From the NCBI RefSeq assembly GCF_023065955.2, contig NW_026622997.1:16038001-16102000 (forward strand): a stretch of 64,000 nt of DNA, given 5' to 3'. The stretch's first letter is position 1. Each line of letters begins with the position of its first letter. Source of the DNA: Ursus arctos (Eukaryota; Chordata; Mammalia; Carnivora; Ursidae). This document shows positions 45,630 through 58,169 of this stretch, in pieces. Below the pieces are notes generated by a model, which saw nothing but the letters and a program-made list of their open reading frames with translations, ran no database searches and had not been told where the DNA came from. Both the position numbers and the translations under genes were made by a program.

Positions 45630-45850
45630 TTGAGTATCTCCTCTGTACTGTACGTTCCGTCAGTGATCGCGTTCAGGAATTAAAGCCATCTTGGGAGGCA
45701 GACGACTTTTTTTTAACGATAAAGCTGAGGTGTGAGAATTAGAGCCTGCGCCTGCTGTCACACAGCTGGCAAGTGGCGGAATCAGGGACTGAGCCTCAGT
45801 TTGTCTGAAAAGAAAACCCTTGCTATTCCCAGCGCACCCTGTTGTCTCAG
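45630..45850 (-). repeat. MIR fragment
   Basis: Reverse MIR: 'attgagtatctcctctgtac', 'ctgtcacacagctggcaagt', 'ggcggaatcagggactgagc'. Confidence 0.7.
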
Positions 45851-45854
45851 TTTA

Positions 45855-47865
45855 CTTTCTCTTCTTACCCTAAAATGAAACCAGAGGCTCTCATTTCACC
45901 AGATTAAAACTGGGTAACTACTTGTAAGCTAGAAATTGTAGTTGATGTAACCTTTGCCCCTGTGATCTAAAACTGCTTGCCAAAATGCTTAGGAAATGTT
46001 ACTGTTTGAAGGCTTTTAACAAACGCTCAGACACTGATTTCTTGGAGTGGTGTGTGTGTGTGTGTGTGTGTGTGTGAGGATTCTCATTGGCATAGGTTTT
46101 AAAGTGGTTTATTTTCATTATTGGAAAAGCCGAACGGTTCTTGTCACTGGACTCTGTGCCTTATAGACTTCACAGTGTAATTTCCCCCTAGATCAGGAGA
46201 CTTTCTGTGCAGCGACTTTAATTTATGTCCCTGTTTTGGGGGAAGATCTGAAAGGATATGTAACCATACCATACATAAATGGCTTTTCAGAATAGATTTG
46301 GAGACAAGATACAAAGTTTTTATAAGTACTTCCTAATTGCTTATTCTTTGTGTGTGGATATGTTCTGAGGCATGTCGAGCCAAATTTTGGTTGCTGCTCT
46401 TTAAACATTAAGCTGTCCTGTCAGTTTATGGTTTGTTTGAAAGAAGAATGGGGTTTTTCTCCTGGTCAGGTTAGAAGATCAAAGGTAAAAATAAGAGAAA
46501 TAGCATAGAAATAAACTATTTCTATGACTATAGAAATAGACTATGACTAAACTATGTCGAAAACTAAGGAAAAAAAGATGATCGTGGGCAACCATTTTTA
46601 ATTATAATTAACCTAAATGTTGGGATCTAACAGAGGAACCTAAATAGATACTTGCAAGTCTTAGGGACAGGAGACCAACGGAAATAGAACTAAGGGCCTG
46701 GGGAGACGGTCTGGGGAGTTCTCAGACTCCGTAGCCCTGAGGGCAGAATTGACTCCCCGTCATGACCAAAACCAAAGTGTTGGTGGTGGGGAATGTGTAT
46801 GGAGGTTATGTACTGATTCAACCAGAATATGTTTGGAGAGAAAAGAAAACACCAGTTTTCCTTGTCCAGCCTTATCAAGCCCCAAGCAAAACAAGAGACG
46901 ACATAAGAACATGAGGGATAAACACACAAGCTGTGTTATACGGTGGCTTCCAGCCTTTTCCAGAATAAATACTGTTATGGTGAACATCTTGGTACATGGT
47001 GACTGTTCCGTATTTAAGAGGTTTTTTTGTTCTGTTTCAGTGAAGAATCTCACAGGTAGGATAACAAGGGGAACGTGCATTTTCATCATTCTCCATGTAG
47101 TGATAGGATCTACAATTTGTTAGTAGCGGAAAAAATGGGTTCTCTTTCTTTGTGTTTCAAGTAGAGTCTACTGCACTTGAACGCTATTAGCTCTCACAGC
47201 TCATGGCTCTCAGCAACATCAGAAAGCGTCTGCTCTGTACTCAGTTACTCGACTCTGTCAATTGAGATGCCAATCTGAGGTACTTGGAGTATTATATTTG
47301 GAGTCTAATATTTAGTTGACTTATTTGATGAGTGTGTAGATAATTGGATTGATACCAGTGTTTATGCTTGGACGTTAAGATGTGAAGAATAGAATATAGT
47401 CTGTCTTCTCTCCCCCTCCTTAGATGTATTTACCGAAAAATATTAGTAATATGTTTTTTGCAGAAAATTGGAAAGATCCACGTACTCAAATATTATAGTC
47501 ACTCTTAATTGTAACATCCAGTAATAATGGCTATCAATTTGAACATATAATTATATACGTATAAATTTTAAAACGCAGTTGGTATGATATAGTCTGCGTT
47601 TTATGGTGTTCCCTTTTGATAATATCGGCCACTAATGTTTTAAAATGTCATTAAAATTCCTTATTGACATCAGTTTCAAATAACTCCATGATATTTTGCC
47701 TCGTATTAATTTGATAGACTTAACAGTCCCTTGCTGATGTATGATTAGTTTGTTTCCATTTAATTTAATGGTTATCATGGAACTCCTTTTTCCACTTTTA
47801 TAACTAACATGCCTGATTTGATGGTGTAACATATTACTTGATCAAAAATGGCTTGCTTCTTGTTC
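45855..47865. other. 2 kb intronic stretch
   Basis: A GT microsatellite at 46050-46076 and a hairpin with perfect 9-bp arms (46516-46524 and 46531-46539) are the only visible structures. No exon. Confidence 0.35.
46050..46076. repeat. (GT)n microsatellite
   Basis: Uninterrupted GT run of about 13 units. Confidence 0.95.
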
Positions 47866-47886
47866 ATTAAAAAGTCGGAGCATTTG

Positions 47887-48085
47887 GGGCACCTGGGTGT
47901 GTCAGTCTGTTAATCTTCTGACTCTTGATTTCTCCTCGGGGTCCTGAGATGGAGCCCTGCGTGGGGGGGCTCCGTGTGCCACGGGGAGTGTGCTTGAGGA
48001 TCCCTCTCGCCCTCTCTTTCTGCCCTTCACCCCCACCTGCACAGGCTCTCTCATGCTCGCTCTCTCTCAAATTAAAATTTTAAAA
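47887..48085 (+). repeat. SINEC, older, diverged
   Basis: Forward SINEC ('ggcacctgggtgtgtcagtc'). A 16-bp one-mismatch duplication lies at 47871-47886 and 48086-48101. Confidence 0.93.
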
Positions 48086-48200
48086 AAAGTCTGAGCATTT
48101 GAGAACCTAGGATTGTAATATTCCATTTTTGTCTTTATCCTGCAATAATTTTAAGAAAAAATTGTTTGCATTTTAAAAACCTGTTTTAGAAAGTTGTCTT

Positions 48201-48393
48201 TAGGGGCGCCTGGGTGGCTCAGTCGTTAAGTGTCTGCCTTCGGCTCAGGGAGTGATCCCGGGGTCCTGGGATCGAGCCCCGCGTCGGGCTCCTCTACTGG
48301 GCGTCGGCTTCTTCCTCTCCCACTCCCTCTGCATGTGTTCCTCTCTCTCGCTGGCTCTCTCTGTCAAATAAATAAATAAAATCTTTAAAAAAA
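48201..48393 (+). repeat. SINEC, young-type, sense
   Basis: Forward full-length element with a perfect 11-bp duplication, aaagttgtctt (48190-48200 and 48394-48404). Confidence 0.96.
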
Positions 48394-48570
48394 AAAGTTG
48401 TCTTGTTAGCTTCAGTTTGATTTACTTTCACACTTCGGTGAAATATAAATTGAGCATCTTTGTGCTGGGTAGTCAGACTACAGCACAAGCCAAGGTGGGA
48501 CAGGGCTCCTGTTCTTACAGAGCTTACTGCTTGGTTGGAAAGTATTATATTAAGTAATTACCTAATAATT

Positions 48571-48735
48571 GGGGTGGCTCAGTTGGTTAAGAGTCTGCCT
48601 TCGGCTCAGGTCACGATCTCAGGTTCCTGGGATTGAGCCCCGGGTAGGGAGTCTGCTTCTCCCTCTCCCTCTGCTACTCCCCCTGCTCATGCTCTCTCTC
48701 TCTCACTCAAATAAATAAAATCTTTTGAAAAAATG
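48571..48735 (+). repeat. SINEC with shortened head
   Basis: Begins at 'ggggtggctcagttggttaa', without the first several head bases, but has a perfect 18-bp duplication, agtaattacctaataatt (48553-48570 and 48736-48753). Confidence 0.96.
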
Positions 48736-48754
48736 AGTAATTACCTAATAATTA

Positions 48755-49675
48755 AATTATTATAGAATTGTACTTGCAATAACTGTTACAACCCGAAAGT
48801 TACAGTGTAGCACTAGAACTTAACGCTTGAGGAACTGGTAGAAAAAGACAATTCTTCAGTGAAAAGCATCCTCATTAATTTTATTATCCTTTATGTCTTC
48901 TGTTTAAAATAGAAAGCCTCTGTGCTTTATCTGAGGAGCTGCCACAAACCAGAGGATACAATGCAGACACTTTATTTATGTGTTTTGCTCTCACCAAATA
49001 CCCAGTCTGGAGGAGAAGAAATCATTAATCCTTTTGGTTGAGTATTTGACTTCTGAGCTGGAATTTTTTTCTGAGCTCGATTTCAGGGTCTAAGTTGAAT
49101 TCTTTTAGCCAGCATTGTGGTTTCGAAGCATGAGATTTCATCACCATGATTAAAAAGCACTGGCCTGCTCACAAAGCAAGTTAAGCACAAAATAAGCAAA
49201 ATGATGTAAACATGTGCCCAAGACTCGGGTCCTATGAGGCCAGCGCTGTTTATGAAGTTAGTACAGTGAGACATGGGAGGATATTATACATCATTTACGG
49301 GAATTGTACTTTGTGGAATGTTCATGGAAAGGGTGAGTTAATATTTGGTTCGTGTACATTTGATTGCTCAGCAATTTAGTTAGCAGAAGTCAGAAAGGCT
49401 GTAAACAGTTGATCCGGGGTCCAGGTTAGATTCAGCCTTGATCTGATGCCAAAGTTGGAAGAAAAGCTGAGATATACAAGGTGATTAGTTAATAAAGAAA
49501 CAGAAGTGAAGAATACAGAGCTGAAATCAAGTTAAATGCCCTAGGATTTATTTGGACGTAGAGTAGTATCTACAAAGTGCTAGTAGGGTAACTGGGCAGG
49601 AGGAGAGGATTTGAGGAGGAAGGAAGTGTCTTGAATTTACTTAGCGTGTTACATGGAGCCTTAGACTGGGGGAGT
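48755..49675. other. Intronic stretch, nothing recognised
   Basis: No repeat, RNA gene or exon supported. Confidence 0.3.
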
Positions 49676-49689
49676 GTGGTACTCTTAAA

Positions 49690-50370
49690 GGAATAAGGTT
49701 AATATAATTAATACCCATGTGTCCTTCACCTAAACTCACAGCTGTTTACATCTTGTCACATTTGCCATTTCTCTCTCTCTCTGTGTATGTACTATTTTTG
49801 GTTTTGTTTGTGGTATATTTGAAAGTACTTTAAAATTATTGATTTTTGTAAGTTGATTTTGTAATGGCCACGTGACTGAATTCTTTCTTACTCATTCTTA
49901 CCAATTCAGTTGATTTTCTTGGATTTTTCTAATTAGATTATATCAGCTGCAAATAAATGATTCCGTTTCTTCATTTATAATTTTCATACCTCTTAAATTT
50001 TTTCATGTTTTCTTATCAAATTGTCCAGAACCTCTGGTGAAGTATTAAGTCATTATCACGGGTAAAATTCTGAGTTTAATGGGAATGCTTCTTATAGTCC
50101 GCAGTCAAATGCAGGGATTGCAGTTAGCTGCTGGTGCATATTCTTTACATAGTTTTAGAAATTATCTTCCAAACATAACTTTTTGGGTATTTTGCTAGGA
50201 ATAGGTATGGCATTTTTATCACTTGAAATTGGCTTCTATAGTTATATTTTTCCTTAATATGTCTATGTAGTGAATTGTAATAATAGATTTTTCTGATGTC
50301 AAACCTGTCCTTACATTTCTGAGATAAATCCTACTTGGTCATGATCTTTTATTCATTTAATATATTTTGG
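49690..50370 (-). mobile_element. Old L1 ORF2 reverse-transcriptase region, reverse
   Basis: In reverse this follows L1 ORF2: 'attatatcagctgcaaataa', 'acctctggtgaagtattaag', 'tttctgagataaatcctact' then 'tggtcatgatcttttattca'. Strongly decayed. Confidence 0.65.
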
Positions 50371-50376
50371 TACTAC

Positions 50377-50377
<1 letters not shown>

Positions 50378-50419
<42 letters not shown>

Positions 50420-50424
50420 ACACA
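50378..50424. repeat. (CA)n microsatellite
   Basis: About 23 CA units with one interruption, directly abutting the tail of a reverse SINEC. Confidence 0.95.
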
Positions 50425-50425
50425 T

Positions 50426-50623
50426 ATTTTTAAGATTTTATTTATTAATTTTAGAGAGAGAGAACAGGGGAAGATGTAGAGGGGGAGGGAGAGAGAGAGT
50501 CTTCAGCAGACTCCATACTGAACATGGAGCCCAATGCAGGGCTCGATCTCATGATCCTGAGATCACAACCTGAGCGGAAACCAAGTGTCGAACCCTTAAC
50601 CAACTGAGCCACCCAGGCGCCCC
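50426..50623 (-). repeat. SINEC, older subfamily
   Basis: Reverse SINEC from TTTTTAAGATTTTATTTATT to a head ending 'ccacccaggcgcccc'. No duplication visible because the tail side is the CA repeat. Confidence 0.93.
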
Positions 50624-50624
50624 T

Positions 50625-53600
50625 GATGCTGCTGTATTTTAAGTAGATAAGTGACTGTGGACGTGATTGTGGCCATTTAGAAGTATTGCTTTTATATATT
50701 TTTATCATTGATAAGCTTCTTACATCAACAGAAAGTAAAAGTATAGCTATTATTACAGGGAGGACTACAGAATTCTTGGTTAAAAAGAGGTCCTCAGGCT
50801 TGAAGTGGTTGGGAATTTGTAATCTAAATACTTAAAAACAAATCTCATACTCCTCCTTGCCCTCATTCTGGCCGTTTTGCGTAGGAGTCTGTTATCTCCA
50901 AGAGGACCTTGGTGTCAGTCTGCACCCCACAGTATCACCCATTAATGGAGCTTCCAGAGGCTGGCCCAGTTCTCCTTTTATTTTCTGTTACCTAAGACTC
51001 AAAAAACTAATGATTGCATTATGGTCTCATGAAATAGCTCATTGTAAAGCTTTACTATCAGTTGCCTATCTCCTGACATTCGTGCTCTGGGACATTTTAG
51101 TTAATACTGTTTTCTTGTATGCTCAGTGTTGGCGAAGAAGCTCCTTTCTTGAATATTTAATATTACAACTTTTTCTAAATAGATTAGAATGGTGAATATA
51201 AAATTTAATTATTCTATGGAGGGTGGGGGGGGGTTGATGTTTCTTCAGAATCCTTCCTAAGAGTTGATCATCATTATTCTGTAACTGTAGGACATGTGGG
51301 ATATTAGATGTGGGCTTGAGCAATCCCCGAAGCCAGTGTATACAGTTGCATGTTTCATACTGTACGAAGGAAGGAATCTAGATAATCAGATTTATCCTGA
51401 TAACTATTGTGTCTGTTTTAAAAAATGCCTCAGTCTTTGGGAGGGCTGGATGTAGTCCTTCGCCCTTTTTATAGAATCCATCAGGCTATAAATGCGGATT
51501 CCAGAAAGAATTTTTAAAGCCAACATGCTGCTGTAACGTAAGGCACTTTGGTCAGGGAGCATTTGCCGATGTCAGTATTACCGGTGATTTAGACAATGAC
51601 CATTTGGTTCAGAAAGTAAAAAAAAAAAAAAAATAGCCCTGACTTTTCTATAAAAATAGGAACTTAAAAAAGAAACAATGCCTATTGAGTCCTGAATAAT
51701 CATAATGGATGGTCTCTGTCAGTCTCTGTCTGAGAAAGCCAAATTGTAGGACGGTTAATATCTTAAACGATTCTTGTCTCAAATATGGGTTGCCTAAATA
51801 CAAAGGGGACTTGCTGAGATGCTGGCTTGGTAAATGACACTCAGCAAATCAGAACCGTCTTTGGGTCCTCAGTCGTGTTATGTAAGTGGTCATACAGATG
51901 GATTTTTAACTCTGATTCTCCTAAATTGCTTTCCTATCCATTAAACGGTGGAAGGTGTTCTAAAATGCAAAATAAGAAGAATGTACCGCTGTTACTTTAA
52001 GAAGGAAATTAAGTAGGGAGGGAAAAGGGGGATGTTGTGACTGCTGACATTTGTGGCCTCTTTTCATTTGCGTAAGAGGTGGACTGGCTTCTCTGTAGCT
52101 GCGGTTGCCATGGAGAGGTAGTGGGGGAGGACTCCCAGGACCCAGCCTGAGAGAGCGATTCCGTCTCAGAGCTGCTCCAGAACATGATGGAAAGGGGCAG
52201 GGAGCTCAGGTGTGCCACGGCGGCACAGCTAATGGGGGCTGGCTGACCTGTCATGGCTGGTAACGTGACTGTGCACAGACCCCTGGGTGTGACAGACATG
52301 TTTGTGGACGTGCCTGTGGATTCTCTATGTGAAGTGAAAGGATTGTAATGTTGTATGTATTCCCACCCTTCATACGATTTCTTACACGCGAGATTTGATT
52401 AGAAGAGTTTAAACATATTTAACCCAAATGTACACCCTCGTTATAATAGGAAACTAACTTCGGTTGGCATGTTTGCATATAGATAAATGACATAAACAGT
52501 AAGTCAAATAAATTCCGATGGGAATAATACACTCAGAAAAATCTAATATGGTAGATAAAAACTGCAGCCAGAAATGAATGTGTTACTAACCTGGAGTCAT
52601 TAATTTACAGAGGAGAGAGAGCGGTGTAGCTAGATAATGCAGGAGAATTGAAAACAATAAAAGTTGTGTAAGGATTCTTCTCCATTAACAGGTAGAAGAA
52701 AATCAAATGTGTGTTTTGTAGTTGAATATGCTTGATCTTAACAGATGAATTTTAGGGATTTTGTCATCAGTGTATTTCTGGGTGATAGTTTCAGATCAGA
52801 TAGAGAATTGTGGTTAATGAGTGTGTAGTGTGATCATTTTAGGACTCTTTTTGTTTTCTTCACATAACTGGTAAATTGCATCTGATGATATATTAGCCTT
52901 TTGTTTTCTCACGGATATCGTTGTGGATAATGCCTTTGTTTAAAAACAAATGTAATTGGTAATTTTAACTAGAACTACTGTTTAAAGTATTTCTAAGTAA
53001 ATATATGTTTCTCTTAAGGAAATCATATAATGTGTTAAATTTACCAAGTTTAAAGAAACTTGACTTCTTAATTTTCTGATGAGATCTGAATGAGAGCTGT
53101 ACATTAATATTGTTTTATAGTAGTGGAGGCAGCAATGGCTTAGGTGAAGAATACGTTGTAAGGTTGTTACTGTTGTTGACTGCTTAAAGCATGGTACAGC
53201 TTAATTTAAGAATGACCACTAATTGCCTAATTTAGTCCGTGAAAGAAATGCCAAAACCAAGTGTTGTGTTTTTTTTGTAAGGTAGCATTATTAAAATTTA
53301 TACACAGTGTCATACAGAGTGGTACACAGTGGTTCTGAAAAGATTTGTAAAATATACAAATTTATTACAGAATTTACTTGGAAAATGTTATTTCAAGTTA
53401 GGGTACTTAAGAAATTAGTCCATAAATATTTATTGGAGAGTATATATGTAAAACTGGTCCTTAAATGATAACCTTATTTGGTTTACTAAAAATTTCTATT
53501 TCTTTTGTGTTGGGAGTATTGTATATTAAGAATACATTTTCTTACTTTTTAAATATATCTAAAGACAAATTTCGTGAGTTATTAGGTACAGATATTGATG

Positions 53601-53760
53601 AATTTGACATTTTCATTATGTTTCTTAATTTTTAAATTAATTCCAAGGTATGCCGATTCAACAAGGAAACCAAAATTCATTTTCTTGATCACTCATGCAA
53701 GTCAGAGGGCTCTGAAGTGTAAAATATTTGCATATTTGTTAGATAATAATAAGTAATTTT
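50625..53760. other. 3.1 kb SINE-free intronic stretch
   Basis: No SINE or confident LINE identified. A poly-A run at about 51619-51633. The frame at 52009-52299 on the minus strand has no domain. A candidate for unique or conserved sequence. Confidence 0.35.
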
Positions 53761-53763
53761 TTC

Positions 53764-54001
53764 CCAAAGATTCAGTTATTATTTGAGAGAGAGAGAGAAT
53801 GTGGGCGGTCGGGGGAGGGTCAGAAGGAGAGGGAGAGAGAGAGAATCTCAAGCAGACTCCCTGCTGAGCACTGCACCTAGCACAGAGCCTGATCTCAGGA
53901 CCCTGAGATCGTTGGTCAGAGATCTGGGTTGTGAGGTCATGACCCGAACCAAAACTAAGAATCAGGTGCATAACTAACTACTGAGCCCACCCCAGTGCCC
54001 C
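53764..54001 (-). repeat. SINEC, old and diverged
   Basis: Reverse SINEC with an insertion-like 'tggtcagagatctgggttgt' in the tRNA part. Its head ends 'cccagtgcccc'. No clear duplication. Confidence 0.88.
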
Positions 54002-54009
54002 AATAGCGT

Positions 54010-54215
54010 ATCAAGTACAAGCTGAGTATTATTCTAAACTTTTCCCCTGTTGCCTCTTCTCAGTCTTACGCAACTTTGTGAGGTGGGTGTTGTTTTCTTA
54101 CCCATTTTACGGATGAGGAAACTGAGATTTGGAGGATAAAGTCACTTGTCCAATATCATAGAGATAAGAAGGGGGGGGGACTAGGATTTGAACTCATGAA
54201 AGTTTGTAGCCACCA
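54010..54215 (-). repeat. MIR fragment
   Basis: Reverse MIR with a good core: 'actttgtgaggtgggtgttg', 'acccattttacggatgagga', 'aactgagatttggaggataa', 'ggatttgaactcatg'. Confidence 0.8.
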
Positions 54216-54617
54216 CACTTTATTGTTTCTTGCATGTGAAAACTATACCCTGGGGTAGGGAGAAAAGCTTTGCGTTCGGGTGGCCTGGGATGGAACCCCA
54301 GCTCTCCATGTCTTAGCCAAGTGACATAACAGAGGTTAGACTTGCTCACGCCTAATTTTTTTGGTAGGTTCTTAATGATGGGAATACATGTGAATATTTT
54401 AATTTTAGTGCTAATGTGAAGGCTGCTCCCCCCAACACCCATGGGGGTTATTTGCTAGCATGCATTATTATTCATAATGTTAAAATATAAGATAGTAATC
54501 AAAATTATATTTTGTTCTGTTTGGAAACAATGGAATAAAAGAGGATTAAAGGATATGATTAAAATAACATTGAACCATTTTTCAGATACCCTTTCAAGTA
54601 CATGTCTGATTACACAG

Positions 54618-54838
54618 CAGGGTTTCTCGACCTCGGCACTGAGGACGTTTTGGGCTGGATCATTCTTTGTTGCGGGGGCTGTCCTGTGTGTCAGCAGGAT
54701 GTTTAGCGGTGTCTCTGGCCTCCACCCACTACATGCCAGCTGCAGCCCCTCCCCTTCAGTTGTGACTTCCAAAAGTATCTCCAGACATGGTCAGATGCCC
54801 TTTGGGGGGCAAAATCATCCCTCGCTAAAGACCACTAC
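54618..54838 (-). mobile_element. MER20 (hAT-Charlie MITE)
   Basis: Reverse MER20, nearly full length: 'cagggtttctcgacctcggc', 'gcgggggctgtcctgtgtgt', 'aggatgtttagcggtgtctc', 'gtatctccagacatggtcag', to an end matching the inverted terminus (aaagaccactac). Confidence 0.88.
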
Positions 54839-54844
54839 TAGAGA

Positions 54845-56950
54845 TATATAGGGATTAATTAAGTAAATAAACATAATATAATTACAGAGTGTGTTGAGGA
54901 CTTTGATGAAAAAGACCAAGACGCTCTAAGCAAGAATAATGGGAGGGAGAAGGCTGGCTGTCTTGGCAGGTGTGGCTGCATGTGGAGTGTGTGTTGGCTG
55001 ACAGGGAAGTGCAGGAAAAGACATGGAGGCCAGTACAGAGGCTGGGGCAGGGGTCTCGGTGAGAGTTGAGGGCCTGCACCAGTCAGTGGGGGTGGACAGT
55101 TGGGAGAGCTTTCTGGAGGGAGAATCAGAAGATTTGGGGTTTGCCAGAGTATTACGGTGCTGACAACAAAGAGTAAAGAACGAGGAGGGTTTGAGAGGTT
55201 GATGCTGGGCAGTGTGCAAGACTAACTCACCAGCCGAGTGAACCCTCTGTGTGTCAACGTGGCCATACGTGGGATTCACATGTGTTTCTCAGCAAAGTTA
55301 GAAGTGACTGAATGTCCTAGACCTTTGTGAATATTGGAAACCATGAGTCTTACATCTGCGACTGCTGAGTGAGTGCATATTTAAGACTTAAAGGGTCTGC
55401 CTTGCTTTACAGGCTAGATGTGTCCTTGAGAGACGGGAGATGTCCCATTTTGGCCAGTGGCTGCCTCCATTCACACTATTGCTGCTTCCTGGGTCCCTGC
55501 CCCTACCTGTCCCTAACTTGGTCTCTGTCCTTGGCCCCAGAACTTTCTCCTCTAGTGCATCCACTTGTAAAGTGAATAATTTTTTGGACAATGAATGATT
55601 ATCTTCTTTTGAGTCACAATTTCAAAATTTGCAGATTTCGTAAAGCGTCTCTGTAGTGGGCACAGTGTACAGCATCAGTTTAACTAACAGCAAGGACACA
55701 ACATCCCAGGCCCTTTCTGTGGCACAGCATTCAGGGAAGCCCGATGGAATTTCGCTTTTCATGCAGCAGATAACCTCAACAGGCTGTTTCCTGAGGCTGT
55801 TTTAGTAGGATCGTGTGAGCATAACTTAATGATTAACAATAACTTTTGCTAATAATCGTAGGTAAAATCACTCAGAGTTGTAGTTACCCTTTATATGCTA
55901 GTGTTACAAAACCGTAATGCCAGTTACCTCAGCAGTGATGATAAAAACTCTCCCTCCCCCCCACTAAGTTGTGTTGCTGAAATTGTGTGTAGCTGTGTGT
56001 GTCTGTCCGTGATTTCTACGATAGTAAAGTAGATATTCCTTTTCGCACCTGAACTGAGGCCTTGCAGTTCAGAGGTCTGGCCTAGGGGAGGCACAAAGGA
56101 AAGAGAAGAGAGAAGCCATCTTTCCTGACAGCTTCGCGGAGTTCTCATTTCTTGGTTCGCCCTCCTCTCCTCCACAGCCCCCACTCCAGTTCTGTTGATC
56201 AGCTAGGTCAGCCATTGGTCGCTTTATTTTCCTCTGTGAGGAGGTCTTTTTCACCTTGACTTTCCATCCTGAGTCATCTTCGCCGTGGGCCTTAGCCTGC
56301 ATTCGCTCTGACAGAGGAGTTCAGCCGCGATGGAACACATGCCGTGTTGCTAGAGTTGTGTGTGTGCCGCGGGGATGGGTTTTCCTCTCTGCAGGTAGCT
56401 TAACAATCGCAGAGATGGAAAAGAGGCTTCCATGTAATAGAGAATTTAAGGAATAAATGAGACCGCTAATAACAATGGGCAAATGGGATACAATTGAATA
56501 GTATTGAAGAGATACTTCATTCCGGACAGTAGTACGGAATAAATCAAGTTCAGCGGGATGTACAGGAAGGGAAGAAACTTTCTTTGCTGGATTTATTAGA
56601 AGTTTCTGAGAGTCAGATGAAGCTTGGTCATGACACATGGGTGAGGTCTGGATAAATCCTGGGGGCCAAGGTGGTGGAGTGATGGAGGCGATGATTTGAG
56701 CATGATTTGATACAAGCATGAAAGAAGCAACCTGACCCACACGTACTTAATGCGAGAGGAGCGGGGGTAGTTAGTGTTAGTGCGTGCCAGAGTGCCCCCC
56801 TTGGGGCTCAGCAAGGGGCTGCGAGAGCATGTGGTATTCTGGCCCAAGCGTGAAGGAGGATGAGGCCGTGCCAGCTCAGGCAGGACGCCATTTTGACGCG
56901 CGCAGGTACAGAGTCCAGTCGTGTCGAGGGCGGTATAGGGGAACAGAAGT
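54845..56950. other. 2.1 kb intronic stretch, nothing recognised
   Basis: GC-richer patches give overlapping frames (56321-57153 minus), none with a domain or exon borders. Confidence 0.3.
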
Positions 56951-56954
56951 ATAG

Positions 56955-57165
56955 GGTTAAGAAGGGCACATTCTGGGGACTGTCCCGATTCAAACCTGGC
57001 ACTTTTCTGCATGATCGCTATGAAGTCGGCTCTGCGTGCCTCAGTTCGCTCCTGTAGAGTTGACGTCAAGGGCATTTCCGTCCTCCCGGGTGGGTTTTCT
57101 ATGAGGGTTGAATGGGTTCGTGCACGTGCAGTCCTTCGAACAGTGTCTAGCACCTAGTCAACCCT
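56955..57165 (+). repeat. MIR fragment carrying a CRE
   Basis: Forward MIR: 'ctgtcccgattcaaacctgg', 'tgcctcagttcgctcctgta', 'tatgagggttgaatgggttc', 'gtgtctagcacctagt'. It contains the palindrome TGACGTCA at 57061-57068. Confidence 0.75.
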
Positions 57166-57169
57166 TACA

Positions 57170-57870
57170 TTTTCCTGTTATTGATAGCTTTTTTCCCAGT
57201 AGGCTCTGAGGGAGGTTGAGGGCTTCCAGGCAGGTGTAAGGGAAGCAACGGGAGGCAGTTCTCCAAAGGAACACACACCAGTTTGCAGCAGTGGAGGGGG
57301 AAGGGCAAGCTGTGGGTATTGCGGCCATCGCCACAAGGCAGGGTTGCTCTTTCGAGAGGAGGGTTTTCAAGAGCAGGGATTCTAATGATGGGTTGGAACA
57401 GGTGACTTATGATGTCTCCATCGGTACTAAGAAATGTGTATGTGTTAATCCTATTTTTGCTAGTTTATTTAACATGTTTTAGAGAGTTTGAAGAAGAGTT
57501 AACCTTATTAGCTGTCCAAGGTAATTATATCATGGTGATCTCTCATGTGCTGTAATATTATAACTGCAGAGAGCTATAAATTTTCTTAAGTTTACTTATA
57601 TTTTAGTGTGTTTTCACCATGATTTGCCTAACTGGGTCTGTATAACGCAGTAGCCTCTAAAGCAAGTGACAACGGTTGATAAATGACTAAAAAGCTATTT
57701 TTGGCTTGACTAGATTAGATCCATACATATGAAGTTACAAGCCTAATTACTGTTATTTTTGGCCAGAGTCCTTGCAAGTGTGGGAGTTAGCCAAGTACTT
57801 CCTTTGTGAAAAAAAATGACATTTGTTCATTGTTTCAATTGTGATGATTGCTTAAAGCCTATGAGTTGTC

Positions 57871-57903
<33 letters not shown>

Positions 57904-57950
57904 TTGCATTATAAAGATTTGGATTGGGAATTTTATACATTGCAAAATTT
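57170..57950. other. Intronic stretch
   Basis: Only a (GT)n(GA)n tract at 57873-57903 is evident. Confidence 0.35.
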
Positions 57951-57966
57951 ATCATAAATACTGATT

Positions 57967-58156
57967 AAGGGGGCACCTGGGTAGGGTTAAACGTTTGCCT
58001 TTGGCTGGGTTCATGATTCCAGGGTCCTGGGATTGAGCCCAGGGTCAGGCTCCCTGCTCAGCAGGGAGTCTGCTTCTCCCTCTGCCCCTCACCCGTTCTC
58101 ATGCATTCTCTCTCTCTCAAATAAATAAATAAAAATCTTAAAAAAATATAAATAAA
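57967..58156 (+). repeat. SINEC, older, sense
   Basis: Forward SINEC with a few bases missing in the head ('ggcacctgggtagggttaaa'). A perfect 12-bp duplication, taaatactgatt, lies at 57955-57966 and 58157-58168. Confidence 0.95.
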
Positions 58157-58169
58157 TAAATACTGATTC

